Below are positions 42,761 to 52,241 of a DNA stretch of 64,000 nt, one piece after another. Positions within the stretch are counted from its first letter, which is position 1, and every line of letters begins with the position of its first letter. The position numbers and the translations under genes are program-made. A model generated the notes under the pieces. That model saw only the letters and a program-made list of their open reading frames with translations. It was not told the origin of the DNA and ran no database searches. The stretch is from Pseudomonas sp. ICMP 561 (GTDB lineage Bacteria > Pseudomonadota > Gammaproteobacteria > Pseudomonadales > Pseudomonadaceae): assembly GCF_002699985.1 (NCBI RefSeq), contig NZ_LKBT01000017.1, positions 1 through 64,000 on the forward strand, written 5' to 3'.

Positions 42761-43581
42761 TGGGTAATGTCAGAGCCGATCCATTTCTGGGAGATCTTGC
42801 CCAGCGTGCCGTCTGCCTTGAGTTCGGCGATGACTTTGGTCAGCTTCGCATCCCATTCGGCATCGCCTTTTTCGGTGGCGACGACATTGGGTTCGGCGTA
42901 AAGAGTTTCGCCAGCGATCTTGAAGCGTGGATCCTGATTGATACGCTCACGTGCAGTGATCAGGTTGGTGATCATCGCGTCGAGACGGACACCCGCGCCC
43001 AGTGCGAGGTCCTGAAAGGCCACGGTTTCGTTGTCATACGGTGCAGCCTGGACAGCGTCGAACGGGTAGCTGATCGGCTTGTCTTCCGCACCTTCAATGA
43101 CCAGATCCTTGTTCAGGTAAGCCTCGTAGGTCGAAGCGCTGATGACGCCAACTTTCTTGCCCGAAAGGTCTTTGGCTGACTTGATCGCATCATTCTTGGC
43201 GTTGACCACGATGACCGCTGGCGACTGGTAGTACTCAACCGGGAAGTTGAATACCTGAGCGCGGGCCGCGCTTGGAGTCATGGAGCAGATGCACACGTCA
43301 TAGCGGCTGCCCCAGTGGCCTGCGGCAATGACGTCCCAGGACGGTGTTGCCAGTTGCAGCTTCACGCCCAGCTTGTCGGCGACTGCTTTTGCCACGTCCA
43401 CATCGAAACCGTCGAGCTGGTTTTGATCATTGAGGAAGGAAAACGGTGGGTAGTTCTCCATCATCACGCCGACCATTTCGCCTTTTTTAGTGATTTTATC
43501 CAGCGTCGCACCGGCCATGGCGGTAGAGCAGACGGACAGCAGGGCAAGACTCAAAGGCAAAACAGCACGTAGATTCATCAC
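42757..43581 (-). CDS. Amino acid ABC transporter substrate-binding protein
   Basis: A 274-residue periplasmic binding protein of the SBP_bac_3 type. The signal peptide is about 1-23 (LALLSVCSTAMA). ENYPPFSFLNDQNQLDGFDVDVAKAVADKLG is the family hallmark, and the second lobe begins near VGVISASTYEAYL. The four-base overlap with the permease gene shows one operon. With patB and the divergent homocysteine methyltransferase gene, a sulfur amino acid or cystine-like ligand is plausible but not shown. Confidence 0.9.
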   Translation of the reverse strand: MMNLRAVLPLSLALLSVCSTAMAGATLDKITKKGEMVGVMMENYPPFSFLNDQNQLDGFDVDVAKAVADKLGVKLQLATPSWDVIAAGHWGSRYDVCICSMTPSAARAQVFNFPVEYYQSPAVIVVNAKNDAIKSAKDLSGKKVGVISASTYEAYLNKDLVIEGAEDKPISYPFDAVQAAPYDNETVAFQDLALGAGVRLDAMITNLITARERINQDPRFKIAGETLYAEPNVVATEKGDAEWDAKLTKVIAELKADGTLGKISQKWIGSDITQ

Positions 43582-43783
43582 ATCACCGAATAGATCGAAT
43601 ACAAATAATTGGTATATATTTAAACGCGATATTAAAAATGTCCTTAATTATTAATTGATCTATACGCCTTTGTTTTGGTTATAAGCTACGGTTTTTGGGT
43701 TTAATCAAACGCTCTTACTGTTCAATTCAATCAGCCGTTGCCTGTGTATTCCCGCAACGGACGCCCGGCTTTCAGGAGTTCCC

Positions 43784-44701
43784 ATGTCCACAATCGAAAA
43801 ATCAATTCCGCTACGCTTGCTAGACGGCGGCATGGGGCGGGAACTCATGCGTATTGGTGCGCCATTCCGTCAGCCTGAGTGGTCGGCGCTGGCGCTGATC
43901 GAAGCGCCGGAATTTGTCCTCAAGGCGCATCAGGCTTTTATCAACGCCGGGGCGCGGATTATCACCACCAACAGTTATGCGCTGGTGCCGTTTCATCTGG
44001 GTGAAGAGCGTTTCACAGCGGATGCTCCGGCGCTGTCCGATCTGGCGGGCCGGCTTGCACGTCAGGCTGCAGCAGAGGCCGGTCAATCTGTTCAGGTGGC
44101 GGGGTCGTTGCCGCCAGCGTTGGGCTCTTATCGTCCGGATCTGTTCGATCATGATCAGTCGGTCGCGATCCATCGCATCCTGATTCAGGGTCTGAAGGCT
44201 AGCGTGGATGTATGGCTGGCTGAAACCCAAAGCTCGATCGCCGAAGTACGCGCTGTACGTGAAGCGCTGGGGCAGGACGACAAGCCTTTGTGGCTGTCGT
44301 TTACCCTGGAAGACGGTGAAGACCATGGTCCTCGTTTGCGCTCCGGCGAGACGGTGGCTGAGGCCACAGCAGTTGCCATCGAACTGGGTGCGCGAGCAGT
44401 GCTGTTCAACTGCAGCCAGCCGGAAGTCATGGCCTCTGCGCTGGTGGCTGCGCGTGAAGTGATTGATGCAGAATCGGCGCAGATCGAGTTGGGCGTGTAT
44501 GCCAACGCGTTTCCGGTAATGGAAGTGGAAGAAGAAGGCGCCAACGACACTTTGCACGAGATCCGCGCAGACCTTGGGCCAGACGCGTATGCAAAGTGGG
44601 CAAATACCTGGGTAGAGCAGGGCGCTTCAGTGATCGGCGGCTGCTGCGGCATCGGGCCAGAGCACATCGCGGCGTTGCGCAGCCATTTCAAGCTGGTGTA
44701 G
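43784..44701 (+). CDS. mmuM: Homocysteine S-methyltransferase (MmuM-like)
   Basis: A 305-residue Zn-dependent barrel enzyme that transfers a methyl group (usually from S-methylmethionine) to homocysteine. LLDGGMGRELMRIG at the N-terminus, then NSYALVPFHL. The Zn ligands are the Cys of AVLFNCSQPEVM and the two Cys of VIGGCCGIGPEHIA. RBS CAGGAGTTCCC precedes ATG. It diverges from the ABC binding-protein gene across an AT-rich 200-bp promoter region. Confidence 0.9.
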   Translation: MSTIEKSIPLRLLDGGMGRELMRIGAPFRQPEWSALALIEAPEFVLKAHQAFINAGARIITTNSYALVPFHLGEERFTADAPALSDLAGRLARQAAAEAGQSVQVAGSLPPALGSYRPDLFDHDQSVAIHRILIQGLKASVDVWLAETQSSIAEVRAVREALGQDDKPLWLSFTLEDGEDHGPRLRSGETVAEATAVAIELGARAVLFNCSQPEVMASALVAAREVIDAESAQIELGVYANAFPVMEVEEEGANDTLHEIRADLGPDAYAKWANTWVEQGASVIGGCCGIGPEHIAALRSHFKLV

Positions 44702-44724
44702 GCCCAGATAATTACACAAGTGAT

Positions 44725-44815
44725 CTGTAGGAGCGCACGAGCACCGCGAGGCCGCGATTGCGGTGTGTCAGGCAGAACGCTATCGCGGCCTCGCGGTGCT
44801 CGTGCGCTCCTACAG
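44725..44815. repeat. REP pair (TAGGAGCGCACGAGCACCGCGAGG type)
   Basis: CTGTAGGAGCGCACGAGCACCGCGAG and its reverse complement face each other around a 40-bp spacer. Confidence 0.9.
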
Positions 44816-44848
44816 GGTCGTTATTCGCCGTGAGATTGCGCGATGGCA

Positions 44849-45289
44849 TCAATCCCCGCGAATGTACTGTTCCAGCTGTTTAATCAGGCTGGCCTGCTCG
44901 TCTATGGCCTCTTTGACAAGGTCACCGATGGACAGCAATCCCAGCAATTCGCCGTTTTCCACGACCGGAAGGTGGCGCAGGTGGCTGTCGGTCATGATGC
45001 CCATGCAGGCTTCGACGCTCTGCTGGGAGTCGACGGTGATGACTTTGCTGCTCATGATCGCGCTGACCGGGGTGCCCACTGAGGAGCGGCCTTGAAGGAC
45101 CATCTTTCGCGCATAGTCGCGCTCGCTGACTACGCCTACCAGCTTGCCATTGTCGACCACAGGCAGCGCGCCGATGTTTTTCTCGGCCATGAGCCTGAGC
45201 GCATCGAGCACCATCTGGTGAGGGGAGATGGTATGGACTTTCTGATTGGAAGACGCCTTGAGCTTGAGCAGTTGTGCAACGGTTTTCAT
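44849..45289 (-). CDS. Tandem CBS-domain protein
   Basis: A 146-residue cytoplasmic protein from ATG 45289 after GGGAGAACAACAA. Two CBS domains fill it: ISPHQMVLDALRLMAEKNIGALPVVDNGKLVGVVSERDYARKM (about 21-64) and VDSQQSVEACMGIMTDSHLRHLPVVENGELLGLLSIGDLV (about 85-127). CBS pairs bind adenosyl ligands such as AMP, ATP or NADH. It follows cheB by about 120 bp on the same strand but is probably an independent transcription unit. Confidence 0.88.
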   Translation of the reverse strand: MKTVAQLLKLKASSNQKVHTISPHQMVLDALRLMAEKNIGALPVVDNGKLVGVVSERDYARKMVLQGRSSVGTPVSAIMSSKVITVDSQQSVEACMGIMTDSHLRHLPVVENGELLGLLSIGDLVKEAIDEQASLIKQLEQYIRGD

Positions 45290-45408
45290 TTGTTGTTCTC
45301 CCGTGACGACCCGAGGCGGCGTAGGGCGGCCTGACAGTCTGCCAACAGCATCGTAGACCGCGCCCCACAGAGCAAGCTGCAAAACCGCATCAAGGCATTA
45401 GAAAAACG

Positions 45409-46485
45409 CTATTTGTGCAGGATTGCGTGCTGGATGTCGTGTAGAGGCATGATGCGTTGCGCGGCATTCAGTTTGATCGCTTCCTTGGGCATGCCGAACA
45501 CCACGCAGGTTGCTTCATCCTGAGCGACGGTCGAGCTGCCAGCGTCCAGCATTTCCTTCAGGCCGCGGGCGCCATCATCGCCCATGCCGGTCATGATGAT
45601 GCCGGTGGCGTTCTTGCCAGCGAATCTGGCGACTGAGCGAAACAGCACGTCCACTGACGGGCGATGACGATTTACCAGCGGACCATCCACCACTTGTACG
45701 TGGTAAAACGCGCCACTGCGGGTGACCATCATGTGTTTGCCGCCCGGCGCGATTAGCGCAAGGCCTGGCAGGATGCGGTCGTTATTCTTTGCCTCGCGTA
45801 CTTCAATCTGGCTGAGACCGTTAAGACGTTCGGCAAAGGACGCGGTAAATTTCTCCGGCATGTGCTGCACGATAACGATGCCCGGACAGACGCGGGGCAG
45901 GGCGGTCAGCACTGCTTCCAGGGCCTGAGTGCCACCGGTGGAGGTGCCCAGTGCGACGATGCGTTCGGTCGTCTGGGCCATGGCGTGACCCTGCGCGGCA
46001 GGCAGAATGGCGTCGGCGCTCAAGCGTGTCGCAGGTGTCAGTACCGGCGCTGCTGCTCGTCGGCCAAGGTTTTTGACATTGGCGTTGGCTGCAGCACGAA
46101 TTGCACCGACCAGTTCCGCCGCAGACTCCAGCAAAAAATTCTTTAACCCGGTAGTAGGCTTGGTGATGACTTCCACCGCACCGGCTGACATCGCCTGCAG
46201 GCTGGTTTCGGCGCCTTTCTGGGTGAGCGAGGAGCAGATGACCACCGGAGTAGGACGCTCGCTCATGATTTTCTTCAGGAAGGTAATGCCGTCCATGCGG
46301 GGCATTTCCACGTCCAGTACGATCACGTCCGGCCATTCTTTGGCCAGTTTTTCCATGGCGAAGATCGGGTCAGACGCTGCCCCCATCACATGGATGTCAG
46401 GCGTGTCATTCAGGATGGCCAGCAGAACTTGACGAACTACCGCCGAATCATCGACTAGCAGTACGTTTATTTTTTTCGTGGCCAT
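45409..46485 (-). CDS. cheB: Chemotaxis methylesterase CheB
   Basis: A 358-residue response-regulator methylesterase that removes methyl groups from chemoreceptors. The receiver domain has D58 (VIVLDVEMPRMDG). The C-terminal esterase has GTSTGGTQALEAVL with the catalytic Ser, VIVQHMPEKFTASFAERL with the His, and TGMGDDGARGLKEM with the Asp. It begins inside cheD, overlapping its end by 38 bp, and is the last gene of the chemosensory operon. Confidence 0.95.
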   Translation of the reverse strand: MATKKINVLLVDDSAVVRQVLLAILNDTPDIHVMGAASDPIFAMEKLAKEWPDVIVLDVEMPRMDGITFLKKIMSERPTPVVICSSLTQKGAETSLQAMSAGAVEVITKPTTGLKNFLLESAAELVGAIRAAANANVKNLGRRAAAPVLTPATRLSADAILPAAQGHAMAQTTERIVALGTSTGGTQALEAVLTALPRVCPGIVIVQHMPEKFTASFAERLNGLSQIEVREAKNNDRILPGLALIAPGGKHMMVTRSGAFYHVQVVDGPLVNRHRPSVDVLFRSVARFAGKNATGIIMTGMGDDGARGLKEMLDAGSSTVAQDEATCVVFGMPKEAIKLNAAQRIMPLHDIQHAILHK

Positions 46486-46975
46486 GTTCCGTGGTTGTCC
46501 TTATTGGTTTGTGTCTGACCCAGACATGTCCGTTGCACAGGTCGAAAATGACGTTGCGGTAGCCCGTACTGCCCATGTCCTGTGCAATCAGATCCAGATC
46601 ATGTCTGTTGGCAAGCTCCAGTGCCGCACGGACGTTCATCCGCGCAACGTCACTGTAATGCACGCCGCGCTTATGGTGGGGGAACATCTCGCCGCCCCCG
46701 AACAACTTGAGTTGATAGTCTTCCGGCGCCGTACGGTGTGCCTTGGCGTACTCGAGAAACATCTCGATCGCCTCGTCACCGTATTTACCGTTCAGCACGC
46801 CGCATCGGTGGGTCCGGGTTGGCAGCATGAAGTGGCACATAGCGCCAATCTTGCGCACCGGATGCCAGAATGTGATGCCAACGCAGGACCCGAGGATCGT
46901 GCGTATGCGGGTAGGGCTTGTCGCGAAGTGGAAATCGCCCGGCGCCAGAAAGACTTCATCAACGGTGGTAGTCAT
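46448..46975 (-). CDS. cheD: Chemoreceptor glutamine deamidase CheD
   Basis: A 175-residue deamidase that converts receptor Gln to Glu. LGSCVGITFWHP carries the catalytic Cys, and CHFMLP the neighbouring His, with KLFGGGEMFP and GSTGYRNVIFDLCNG later. The start overlaps the cheR stop by four bases. The C-terminal tail (RTTTEHGHEKNKRTASR) is encoded in the overlap with cheB. Confidence 0.94.
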   Translation of the reverse strand: MTTTVDEVFLAPGDFHFATSPTRIRTILGSCVGITFWHPVRKIGAMCHFMLPTRTHRCGVLNGKYGDEAIEMFLEYAKAHRTAPEDYQLKLFGGGEMFPHHKRGVHYSDVARMNVRAALELANRHDLDLIAQDMGSTGYRNVIFDLCNGHVWVRHKPIRTTTEHGHEKNKRTASR

Positions 46976-47778
46976 GGTTTGCGATAGATCGAGGGTGCTA
47001 CCAGTTTCAATGCATCGCTGACGCCGTTGAGGCTTTCAGAGTGGCTGACAATGAAATACCCACCGGACTTGAGGCGAGGGAACAGACGGGCAACAACCTT
47101 GATCTTTGTCTCCTGGTCAAAATAAATCATCACGTTACGTAAAAAGATCACGTCGAACTCGCCGAGTTCCGGCAGAGCCTCATTTAGATTGACCTGAATA
47201 AAGTTGACCCGGTTGCGCAACCCACGGTCCACCAGAAAAGTACCGTGCTGTTTACCGATACCTTTGAGGCAATACTTGTGCAGCAGGGGCTGGGGCAGGT
47301 TGGTGGCGCGCTCCATGGGGTAATGCCCGGCACGGGCCTTGGCAAGCACCTGGCTGCTGATATCCGAGCCGATAATTTCCCACGGCGTGGTGCCAAGGCT
47401 TTCGGCCAGGGTCATTGCCAGACTGTAAGGTTCTTCGCCTGAGGAGCTTGCTGCACTCCACACCCGAAAAGTCTTGCCCGGCGTTGCTTTGGGCAATACC
47501 TGCTGGCGTAAAAAATCAAAGTGTTTGGGCTCACGGAAGAAATAGGTTTCATTGGTGGTGAGCAAATCCAGCGCAACCTGAAGTTCGTCGCTGCGCTGGC
47601 CGCTCATGATCAGCTTGAAGTATTCGCCGTAGCTTTCCAGCTCATAGTGCTTGAGGCGCTTGAACAAGCGGCCCGCCACCAGGGCTTTTTTCGCAGGTGA
47701 CAGGCTGATGCCCGCGGCTCCGTACAGCCAGGACTGAAATTGACTGAATTCCCTGTCGTTGAGCACTGTTCCGTTCAC
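46972..47778 (-). CDS. cheR: Chemoreceptor methyltransferase CheR
   Basis: A 268-residue SAM-dependent protein-glutamate methyltransferase with a GTG start at 47778. The N-terminal helical domain has LYGAAGISLSPAKKALVAGRLFKRLK; the catalytic domain has FRVWSAASSSGEEPYSLAMTLAE and IIGSDISSQVLAKARAG, and ends YFIVSHSESLNG. It is coupled to cheD by a four-base overlap. It sits 19 bp after cheW. Confidence 0.94.
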   Translation of the reverse strand: MNGTVLNDREFSQFQSWLYGAAGISLSPAKKALVAGRLFKRLKHYELESYGEYFKLIMSGQRSDELQVALDLLTTNETYFFREPKHFDFLRQQVLPKATPGKTFRVWSAASSSGEEPYSLAMTLAESLGTTPWEIIGSDISSQVLAKARAGHYPMERATNLPQPLLHKYCLKGIGKQHGTFLVDRGLRNRVNFIQVNLNEALPELGEFDVIFLRNVMIYFDQETKIKVVARLFPRLKSGGYFIVSHSESLNGVSDALKLVAPSIYRKP

Positions 47779-47796
47779 GATATCTGCCGTCCCGGA

Positions 47797-48336
47797 TCAG
47801 CGTTGTTCGGCTTCGATGGCCGGAATCTGATCGACTGCGGCCAGACTCGACATTTCGTCGATAGACAGCACCTGATCAACTTCCAGGACGATGACGAACT
47901 TGCCATCGACCTTGGCCATACCGCTGATGAAATCGGCACGAATCTTTGCACCGAAGCTCGGTGGCGGTTCGATTTGCGAAGCGGGGATGTCCATCACCGC
48001 TGACACGGTGTCCACCAGGAGGCCGATGTCCTGTGACTGGCCGTCCGCTGTATTGGCTTCGATGATGACCACGCAACTGCGACGGGTAATCGTCGAGTTG
48101 GGGCGGCCAAAGCGCGCCGACAGGTCCACTACCGGGACCACCGCGCCGCGCAGGTTGATCACCCCGCGGACGAAGGCCGGCATCATCGGCACGACAGTAA
48201 GATTGCCGTACTCGATGATTTCTTTGATGCCAAGGATCCCGATGGCGAACATCTCGGTGCCGAGCATGAACGTCAGGTACTGCTCCTGTTCCTCAACGAC
48301 CGTCACGTTTTGTCGTGTCGTAGCGATTGCGCCCAT
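47797..48336 (-). CDS. cheW: Chemotaxis coupling protein CheW
   Basis: About 179 residues, start ATG 48336 preceded by AAGGAGACAGAC. The tandem SH3-like fold shows EQEQYLTFMLGTEMFAIGILGIKEIIEYG at the front and VRGVINLRGAVVPVVDLSARFG in the middle. It couples the operon chemoreceptors to CheA. It lies 39 bp after the upstream receptor gene. Confidence 0.94.
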   Translation of the reverse strand: MGAIATTRQNVTVVEEQEQYLTFMLGTEMFAIGILGIKEIIEYGNLTVVPMMPAFVRGVINLRGAVVPVVDLSARFGRPNSTITRRSCVVIIEANTADGQSQDIGLLVDTVSAVMDIPASQIEPPPSFGAKIRADFISGMAKVDGKFVIVLEVDQVLSIDEMSSLAAVDQIPAIEAEQR

Positions 48337-48374
48337 GTCTGTCTCCTTCATGACAAGCGAGTGGGTGGATCCGC

Positions 48375-50033
48375 TCAGAATCGAGTGAATTCGGATTCAT
48401 CCGGAGTGCTTGCCATGTTGTACGCAAACGACTTCTGCGGCGCTTGTGGAGCCGGGCGAGAGGGCTTGCGGCTTGTAGTGCCTGAAGAGTTATCGAACTT
48501 CGCTGGCTGGCTGGCGGCTTTTGGCGCGGCGTCCAGGGTGAAGAAGCTCATGGCCTGTTGCAGTTGCTCAGCCTGACTGCTCATCTCTTCAGCAGTGGCA
48601 GCCAGTTCTTCGCTGCTCGACGCGTTTTGCTGAGTAACCGAGTTGAGCTGGGTCATTGCCGTGTTGATCTGCGCGACACCGGCTGCCTGTTCTTCGGAGG
48701 CGGCGCTGATTTCCTGAACCAGATCCGAGGTTTTGTTGATCGACGGGACCATCTCATTGAGCAGGTTGCCGGCTTTCTCTGCCATGTCGACGCTGCTGGA
48801 CGACAGCTCGCCAATTTCCTGTGCTGCGACCTGGCTGCGTTCCGCGAGTTTGCGCACTTCAGCGGCAACTACGGCGAAGCCTTTGCCGTGCTCACCTGCA
48901 CGCGCTGCTTCGATGGCCGCGTTGAGGGCCAGCAGGTTGGTTTGATAGGCAATGTCGTCAATGATGCTGATACGCTGGGCGATTTTCTTCATGGCCACAA
49001 CGGTCTGCTGCACGGACTCACCACCATCGGTGGCTTCCTTGGCAGCCTTGCTGGCCATGCCGTCGGTGACTTTGGCGTTTTCGGTGTTCTGGTTGATGCT
49101 GGCGCTCATCTGTTCGATGGAGGCGCTGGTCTCTTCCACACTGGCCGCTTGTTCGCTGGTGGCCTGGCTCATGGACTGAGCGGTGGCGCTGACTTCTTCG
49201 GAGGCGCTGGCCAGATTGTCTGCTGCGTTGCGCACTTCACCGATGATGTGCGAGAGCTTGCCGACCATGTTTTGCATGGCGTTGATCACCATGCCGGTTT
49301 CGTCTTTCGAGCCGGGTTCGATATGGACGTTGAGGTTACCTTCTGCCAGTTGTTCGGCAACAATTGCAGCTTCTTTCAAGGGGCGGGAAATGACGCGCGA
49401 GATGAACAACGCCAGACCCAGGCCGACAATCAGCGCCGAGATCAAAACAGCAATGATCGAAATCCGCGCGGTTGCGTACAGTTCATTGCCCAGCACATTG
49501 GCTTTTTCAGCACCGGCGTCGTTAAATTCGACCATCTTCTGCAGGTCGGTTGTCAACAGGTCAAAGGTGCGTTTTGACTCACCCCGCAACAGAGCACGCG
49601 CATCGGCTTCCGCACCTTGTGTGGAAAGGGCGAGCACGTTTTTGCTGACGGTCAGATAAGCGGTCCAGTCGGACATCATCGTGTCGAAAAGCTGGCGTTC
49701 ATCCGGTCCGGAGATGAGTTTTTCATAGGTCGCCACCCTGATTTCAAACTGCTTTTTCGCTTCCGCAGCTTCCTGCTCTATGGCTGCTTTTTCCTGAGTG
49801 GATTCGGTGGTGATGTGGCGGTTTTCCTTGAGGCGGTAATTGGCCGCCTGGAAGCGCATGGCGGACGCCGCACGCATGGACGGCATCCAGTTATCGCGAA
49901 TGTCGCTGGCGGTGTCATTCACTTGACCCAGCTGAATGATGGAAAAAACGCCCATGACTGCGGTGAGGGCGAGCACCGTGAGAAATGACGCGATCAACTT
50001 CGTGGCGATCTTCAGATCGTAAAACCATTTCAT
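48375..50033 (-). CDS. Methyl-accepting chemotaxis protein (operon receptor 2)
   Basis: A 552-residue receptor. TM1 is about 10-30, a periplasmic four-helix bundle about 31-188, TM2 about 190-210, then HAMP, and the signalling hairpin with IDDIAYQTNLLALNAAIEAARAGEHGKGFAVVAAEVRKLAE. The C-terminal tail contains a Pro/Ser/Lys-rich linker and ends MASTPDESEFTRF; such a tether with an aromatic end can dock CheR or CheB (inference). It lies between cheA and cheW. Confidence 0.93.
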   Translation of the reverse strand: MKWFYDLKIATKLIASFLTVLALTAVMGVFSIIQLGQVNDTASDIRDNWMPSMRAASAMRFQAANYRLKENRHITTESTQEKAAIEQEAAEAKKQFEIRVATYEKLISGPDERQLFDTMMSDWTAYLTVSKNVLALSTQGAEADARALLRGESKRTFDLLTTDLQKMVEFNDAGAEKANVLGNELYATARISIIAVLISALIVGLGLALFISRVISRPLKEAAIVAEQLAEGNLNVHIEPGSKDETGMVINAMQNMVGKLSHIIGEVRNAADNLASASEEVSATAQSMSQATSEQAASVEETSASIEQMSASINQNTENAKVTDGMASKAAKEATDGGESVQQTVVAMKKIAQRISIIDDIAYQTNLLALNAAIEAARAGEHGKGFAVVAAEVRKLAERSQVAAQEIGELSSSSVDMAEKAGNLLNEMVPSINKTSDLVQEISAASEEQAAGVAQINTAMTQLNSVTQQNASSSEELAATAEEMSSQAEQLQQAMSFFTLDAAPKAASQPAKFDNSSGTTSRKPSRPAPQAPQKSFAYNMASTPDESEFTRF

Positions 50034-50064
50034 CGGGTGTTACCTCCATGGAAATGCGGATGCA

Positions 50065-52191
50065 TCAACGGGCAGTGGCTGGCGATTGGGCTGGATTAGC
50101 GGTGTGGCGTGTTTCGAGGTGTACGATCTGGCTGAGCAAAGCAGGAACATCGAGAATCAATGCGACGGCGCCGCTGCCCAGAATGGTTGAGCCGCTGATG
50201 CCGCGCAGTGCGCCGAACAGCTTGCCCAACGGTTTGATCACGGTCTGGAATTCACCCAACAGGTCGTCTACGACCAGTCCGGCCTTGTGATCGGCATAAC
50301 GCACCACCACCACATTCTGGCGGCGAGCGGCAGGGCCGTCGTGGTGGAAGTGGTCACGCAGATACACCAGTGGCAGCACTTCACCGCGCAGGTCCAGATA
50401 ACCCTGTTCGCGGCTGATCTGACGGTCGTCCTCGCTGAGTTCGATGCACTCCTGGACCATGTCCAGCGGGATCACGTAGGTGGATTGACCGATACCGACG
50501 AGGAAGCCGTTGATAATGGCCAGCGTCAGCGGCAAACGAATGCGTATGACGGTGCCTTGCCCCGGTTTACTGTCCAGATCGACCGTGCCGCGCAGCAGGG
50601 TAATGTTGCGCTTGACCACGTCCATGCCGACGCCACGCCCTGAAAGGTTGGTGACCGCTTGGGCGGTGGAGAAGCCCGGTTCGAAAATCAGGTTGTAGAT
50701 TTCCTGATCGGTCAGCGTCGCGCCGGGGGCTATCAGGCCGCGTTCCTGGGCTTTTTCCAGAATCCGGTCGCGATTCAGTCCGGCGCCATCGTCGGCGATT
50801 TCCAGGACGATGCTGCCCGAGTCATGGTAGGCATTGAGGTGCAGATGGCCCTTGGCAGGCTTACCGGCGGCAAGACGCGCCTCGGCACTTTCAATGCCAT
50901 GATCCATGGAGTTTCGCAGCAGGTGCATAAGCGGATCGCCGATTTTCTCGACAACGGTTTTGTCCAGTTCAGTTTCGGCACCGCTGATGATCAGGTCGAT
51001 GTCTTTGCCCAGTTCCTGGCTGACATCCCGCACAACACGGCGGAACCGGTTGAATGTGTCGCCAATGGGGATCATCCGTAGACGCAACGCTCCGTCGAGA
51101 ATTTCTTCTACCAGCCCGGAAACTGTCGAGGTGGACTCTTGCAATGGGTCGTTGTCGCACGTACGGGCGATCAGGGTGGCACCCGCACTGGCGATCACCA
51201 GTTCGCCGACCAGATTGATCAGTTCGTCGAGTTTGTCGGCGTTGACCCGGACGTAGCGGCCATCTTTGCCTTTGCTCTCGGCGGGCTTGTCGCTGGCAAG
51301 CTGTTTTTCACTGGAGACGTTGGCCGGTACGCGTGGCACCGAGCGCTGATCTTCCAGCAACTCGCCCATGGCAACCATGCCGGTGCCTTGATCGGCGATG
51401 GTTGATGCCTGAGACATCAGTTCAGTGCCCGAGCAGTCCTGCTGACTCTCAGTGTCGGCTTTGGTGATTTCAACGAGACAGTCTTCGCGCACGAAATCAA
51501 AAACTTCGTTAATGGCGGCGTGGGTCGCACTGGAATAGAAGTCGATTTCGAAGCCCAGATAGCAAGACTCTGCATCCCAGGCTTCGAGTGCTGGCAAATT
51601 GTCGGTCAGTGTCTGTACCGTGACGATCTCGCCCAGCGTGTTCAGAAAACGCAGGAACGACAAAGGGTCCATGCCATTGCGAAACACGTCTTGACCGAAG
51701 CGCAGGGAAATATGCCAAAGCACGGCATTGGTCTGTTCGGCTTGGACTTCTGCGTCCGGGATGACTTCCAACTCATCGTTGCTGACATTCGCAGGGGCCT
51801 GATAAGCCTGCAGGCTTTTACGCAGTTCGGCTTCACGAGCCAGTGCCGGAGCTTGCAGCTGGCCGCCCTGACTGGCGACGACATCAATCAGTTCGAGCAT
51901 GTGATCGCCGGATTTCAGCAGCACCGCAATCAGGCCTGCGTCGGCTGAAACACTGCCTTCGCGCAGTCGGTCCAGCACGTCCTCGACGATGTGCGTAAAG
52001 CTGACAATCGGGTCGAGCCCGAACAGACCCGCCGAGCCTTTGATGGTGTGCGCTGCCCGGAAGATGGCGCCAATCGCGTCGGCATCGCCGGGTTCGCTTT
52101 CCAGTTGCAGCAATGACTCTTCCATCGCCTCCAACAGCTCGCGAGCCTCGACGATGAACGTTTGTAATGCCTGGTCGAGATTAATGCTCAC
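50065..52191 (-). CDS. cheA: Chemotaxis histidine kinase CheA
   Basis: A 708-residue CheA. The P1 domain carries the phosphorylated His at 48 (FRAAHTIKGSAGLFG). A P2-like linker runs to about 310. P3 dimerisation begins near YVRVNADKLDELINLVGELVIA, the kinase core has DPLMHLLRNSMDHGIES, IADDGAGLNRDRI and GRGVGMDVVKRNI, and the P5 CheW-like domain spans about 565-700. It lies 50 bp after the STAS gene. Complete by length and motif. Confidence 0.95.
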   Translation of the reverse strand: MSINLDQALQTFIVEARELLEAMEESLLQLESEPGDADAIGAIFRAAHTIKGSAGLFGLDPIVSFTHIVEDVLDRLREGSVSADAGLIAVLLKSGDHMLELIDVVASQGGQLQAPALAREAELRKSLQAYQAPANVSNDELEVIPDAEVQAEQTNAVLWHISLRFGQDVFRNGMDPLSFLRFLNTLGEIVTVQTLTDNLPALEAWDAESCYLGFEIDFYSSATHAAINEVFDFVREDCLVEITKADTESQQDCSGTELMSQASTIADQGTGMVAMGELLEDQRSVPRVPANVSSEKQLASDKPAESKGKDGRYVRVNADKLDELINLVGELVIASAGATLIARTCDNDPLQESTSTVSGLVEEILDGALRLRMIPIGDTFNRFRRVVRDVSQELGKDIDLIISGAETELDKTVVEKIGDPLMHLLRNSMDHGIESAEARLAAGKPAKGHLHLNAYHDSGSIVLEIADDGAGLNRDRILEKAQERGLIAPGATLTDQEIYNLIFEPGFSTAQAVTNLSGRGVGMDVVKRNITLLRGTVDLDSKPGQGTVIRIRLPLTLAIINGFLVGIGQSTYVIPLDMVQECIELSEDDRQISREQGYLDLRGEVLPLVYLRDHFHHDGPAARRQNVVVVRYADHKAGLVVDDLLGEFQTVIKPLGKLFGALRGISGSTILGSGAVALILDVPALLSQIVHLETRHTANPAQSPATAR

Positions 52192-52241
52192 GCTCAGTTC
52201 CCTTTGGTGATGTCAGCTGCAGCAGCCGGGCGAGTCGGTAG

